From positions 1 through 16,514 of the forward strand of contig QMRZ01000021.1 of assembly GCA_003649495.1 (NCBI GenBank): a stretch of 16,514 nt of DNA, read 5' to 3'. Both the position numbers and the translations under genes were made by a program. Origin of the DNA: Thermoprotei archaeon (GTDB lineage: Archaea > Thermoproteota > Thermoprotei > Thermofilales > Thermofilaceae). Numbering within the stretch: position 1 is the first letter of the stretch; every line of letters starts with the position of its first letter. Below the pieces are notes generated by a model that was not told where the DNA came from, did not search any database, and saw nothing but the letters and a program-made list of their open reading frames with translations. Below, one piece after another: positions 14,351 through 16,514 of this stretch.

Positions 14351-16429
14351 TCACAGCCCTAGCGCGGTCGATGCCCAGTAAACAGCATAGCCCGCCAGGA
14401 AAGCACTAGTCAGCATCCAAGCTGAGACCATTAGGGTATTCCTGACACTTCCCGACTCCCTATACACCTCTGCCATCGTAGCGACGCATGGGAGGTAAAT
14501 GGTGTAGATCACAGCTAGCGCCAGCGCCTGGCAGCCATTGAGGCTCAGTGCCCTCAGGGCTCTTATTGGATCCGCCGAGCCCATAACCATAGCTATCGAT
14601 GAGAGGACAGCCTCCTTAGCCACCAAGCCAGTCAGCAGTGCAAATGCCAGGACTGCGGCTCGCTCCCCCCATAGCCCCATGGGGGCCAGAGCCGGGGATA
14701 GCGCCCTACCCAGCATGTATGCGAAGCTTTCCTGCACATCTGCTACGGGGCCACTGGGGCCGTAAGAGGTGAGGGCCCAGATCGCCAAGCTTAGGCCAAA
14801 TATTATGATGCCAGCTTTCTTGAGGAAGTGTTTAGAGTAGTCCCAGGAGATCCACCACAGGACTTTGAGCGAGGGCTTGTGGAGAGGCGGTAACTCGAAT
14901 AAGAGCTCCGGCGGTCTCCCAGCACCATAGATTCTCCTGAGCACGAGCGAGGAGGTTGAAAGTAATATGAATGCAATGGCGTAGGCCAAGGCTAGTGCCG
15001 CTCCCCTCATTAGGGGGGATGAGAAGTAGGCTGAAGTCAGGGCAATTGCGACCACTAGTGCAGCCTGGCACGGCACGAACGGGATTGAGAATATGAGCTG
15101 TCTCCTCTCGCTCTCCTCCGGCGAAGTCCTGGAGGCCATGACAGCTGGGACATTGCAGCCCAGCCCTATCAGGAGCGGGTAGATAGCCCTGCCCGACAGC
15201 CCTATCACTTGTAGCGCTCTGTGAAGTGAGACAGCCATGTAGGGGCCCACGCCACTATCCTCCAAGAAGGATAGTATGAACACAGTGGTGAATATTAGCG
15301 GGTAGAAGGAGAGCACAGCGCCTACTCCCGGTATCACGCCGTTAGCCAGTACGTCCTTAAGCATTGGCGGCAGGCTGCTAGCTACCACGAGCTGTGCTAG
15401 GGCGTCGAAGACGCTTGAGAGGAGGCCCGAGAGGGTGTGAGCCTCGATGAGCTCAGCTGCCTCCTCCATTCCAGCTGCGCTTAACACCACGTTCAGGGGG
15501 AAGCCTGTGTTGATCGTGAAAGCCGCCATGTAGAGCCCTAGCAGGATCATCAGCGAGATCGTCGGGCCAGCGAGGGGAGATAGAAGGAGTCTCTCCAGAC
15601 GCCCGACCTCCGCCTTAACGAGTGTCCTAACCACGGCTTCTCTGCTCAGGCTATCGACGAAGTTGAACCTGTACGTCACGGCCAGCTCCTCTGGATCCCT
15701 ACCCGTGGCCTTGACGATGGCCGTCCTCAGCTCGTCAACCTTCTTCAATAGCTCACTAGCTCCACAGCCCGCAACTAGCCTCCTAATGTAGCCATCCCCC
15801 TCTAATAGCTTCAGCGCAATCCAGCGAGCTGGAGCCCTCACGCCTAGGTCGAGTTCCTCGACCTCGCGCTCGAGTTCGGCTAGTGCTGGCTCAAGCTGGC
15901 CGTAATTCACCCTGAGGGGCCTATCCCGCCCACATCTGAGGACTCGCACAAGAGCGCCAGTGAGCTCCCTAATGCCATACCCGGTTACGGCAGAGACTGG
16001 GACCACCGGCACGCCTAAGAGCCTCTCAAGTCTATCAACGTGTATGTGCACCCCCTTCCCGTGCGCTGCATCCCACTTAGTGAGGGCTACCACCACCCGC
16101 CCTGTCACCTCCAGTATGTGAACTGCTAGGTACAGCGTCCTCTCGGGAGCTAGGGAGTCGACAAGCACTAGGATGGCATCCCAGTCCCCCCTGAGTATGT
16201 ACTCGCGAGCTACCTGCTCCTCAATGCTCGTCCCAGCTAAGGTGTATATTCCGGGGAGGTCGATGAACACTATCTCGACCCCATCTAGCCTTAGTATAGC
16301 CTCCTTGCGCTCCACGGTGGTTCCGGGCCAGTTAGCTATGTGCGCGATCTCCCTAGTGAGCGCGGTGAACAGGGTGGACTTCCCCACATTGGGGTTCCCC
16401 ACTACCGCCACCCTGTACCTCTTAGCCAC
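14351..16429 (-). CDS. feoB: Ferrous iron transport protein FeoB (GTPase-permease)
   Basis: Membrane GTPase-permease for Fe(II) uptake. From the GTG at 16429 the protein has 692 aa. The cytoplasmic G domain shows GNPNVGKST (11-19), NWPGTT (33-38), DLPG (57-60), TKWD (117-120) and SAVTGYG (about 146-152). The membrane part has hydrophobic segments from about residue 290 on, with the two Gate motifs GLGCNVPA and YLPCVAT and the conserved GLVAKEAVLSS. The G4 motif is TKWD rather than the NxxD more usual in FeoB. The frame stays open to a TTG at 16480, but that start would lie deep inside feoA. GTG at 16429, right after GGTGGGAG, overlaps the feoA stop by 8 nt and puts the P-loop at the normal distance, so I prefer it. 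Likely co-transcribed with feoA from the right. Confidence 0.95.
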   Translation of the reverse strand: MAKRYRVAVVGNPNVGKSTLFTALTREIAHIANWPGTTVERKEAILRLDGVEIVFIDLPGIYTLAGTSIEEQVAREYILRGDWDAILVLVDSLAPERTLYLAVHILEVTGRVVVALTKWDAAHGKGVHIHVDRLERLLGVPVVPVSAVTGYGIRELTGALVRVLRCGRDRPLRVNYGQLEPALAELEREVEELDLGVRAPARWIALKLLEGDGYIRRLVAGCGASELLKKVDELRTAIVKATGRDPEELAVTYRFNFVDSLSREAVVRTLVKAEVGRLERLLLSPLAGPTISLMILLGLYMAAFTINTGFPLNVVLSAAGMEEAAELIEAHTLSGLLSSVFDALAQLVVASSLPPMLKDVLANGVIPGVGAVLSFYPLIFTTVFILSFLEDSGVGPYMAVSLHRALQVIGLSGRAIYPLLIGLGCNVPAVMASRTSPEESERRQLIFSIPFVPCQAALVVAIALTSAYFSSPLMRGAALALAYAIAFILLSTSSLVLRRIYGAGRPPELLFELPPLHKPSLKVLWWISWDYSKHFLKKAGIIIFGLSLAIWALTSYGPSGPVADVQESFAYMLGRALSPALAPMGLWGERAAVLAFALLTGLVAKEAVLSSIAMVMGSADPIRALRALSLNGCQALALAVIYTIYLPCVATMAEVYRESGSVRNTLMVSAWMLTSAFLAGYAVYWASTALGL

Positions 16430-16514
16430 CGCTCCCACCCGCGGGCCTGACCAGTATCTTAGCAGCCATCCCGCGTCCAAGGGCCATCACGACCCCCCTG
16501 ACCCTTACCACGAC
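16422..16514 (-). CDS. feoA: FeoA-like SH3 domain protein, C-terminal part only
   Basis: Thirty codons of a minus-strand frame that enters from the right edge and ends at TAA (16422-16424). The residues VVVRVRGVVMALGRGMAAKI followed by LVRP fit the C-terminal strands of FeoA, the small SH3-like partner of FeoB (typically about 75-85 aa in all), whose family end reads like VRGxxxALxxxxAxxIxV. Its position, immediately before and overlapping feoB by 8 nt, is the standard feoAB arrangement. The start and N-terminal two-thirds are outside the window. The call rests on a short match plus context. Confidence 0.8.
   Translation of the reverse strand, partial: VVVRVRGVVMALGRGMAAKILVRPAGGSGG

Noticed and set aside
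16430..16480. Longer feoB start at TTG 16480
   Set aside because: It would add 17 residues encoded inside the conserved feoA C-terminus, has no homologous character, and the GTG at 16429 has a better Shine-Dalgarno and position.
1..16514. Mobile element, CRISPR array or defence system
   Set aside because: No transposase, integrase, direct-repeat series, or toxin/antitoxin-like pair was seen; every long frame that carries motifs is a metabolic, transport or protease gene.

Overview
The window looks like chromosomal DNA of a hyperthermophilic or thermophilic archaeon, most likely of the Thermoproteota (crenarchaeal/TACK) type. The reasons are gene content (four-subunit ferredoxin-dependent 2-oxoacid oxidoreductase, fused ADP-forming acyl-CoA synthetase, archaeal-length glutamate dehydrogenase), G+C-rich sequence with Arg mostly as AGG, GTG and TTG starts more common than ATG, TATA-like boxes about 25-35 bp upstream of starts, and very tight gene packing. 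I do not claim a species. No rRNA, tRNA, CRISPR array, insertion sequence or phage-like gene was seen.

Layout. 1-2354 (-): most of a LacZ-type (GH2) beta-galactosidase whose C-terminus lies outside the window. 2445-4610 (+): a divergent membrane-anchored or secreted SppA-like (S49) serine protease fused to a GATase-like/DUF4350-like domain and a C-terminal beta-rich domain; the two genes share a short AT-rich divergent promoter. 4659-6602 (+): a soluble alkaline-phosphatase-superfamily phosphohydrolase. 6756-8039 (+): glutamate dehydrogenase. 8036-10147 (-): ADP-forming acetyl/acyl-CoA synthetase, convergent with gdh and sharing with it one CTAG as both stop codons. 10210-13099 (+): a compact gamma-delta-alpha-beta operon for a pyruvate/2-ketoisovalerate-type:ferredoxin oxidoreductase, divergent from the synthetase. 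13059-14279 (-): a class I PLP aminotransferase whose 3' end overlaps the beta-subunit gene by 41 nt. 14351-16429 (-): FeoB ferrous iron transporter, preceded by the last 30 codons of feoA, overlapping it.

How they fit together. The stretch from 6756 to 14279 encodes a nearly complete archaeal amino-acid (peptide) fermentation route. The aminotransferase moves amino groups to 2-oxoglutarate, glutamate dehydrogenase regenerates 2-oxoglutarate, the oxidoreductase turns the 2-oxoacid into acyl-CoA and reduced ferredoxin, and the ADP-forming synthetase turns acyl-CoA into acid plus ATP. FeoAB would supply iron for the Fe-S proteins, and the SppA-like enzyme may act on extracytoplasmic protein. 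These functional links are inference from adjacency. The individual enzyme families are well supported by motifs.

No wholly new system was recognised. The most interesting points are the SppA fusion protein with its eleven N-glycosylation sequons, a synthetase lacking the usual ATP-grasp lysine, the shared and overlapping gene ends, a perfect 10-bp hairpin inside the delta-subunit gene, and a LacZ-type enzyme in an archaeal context.
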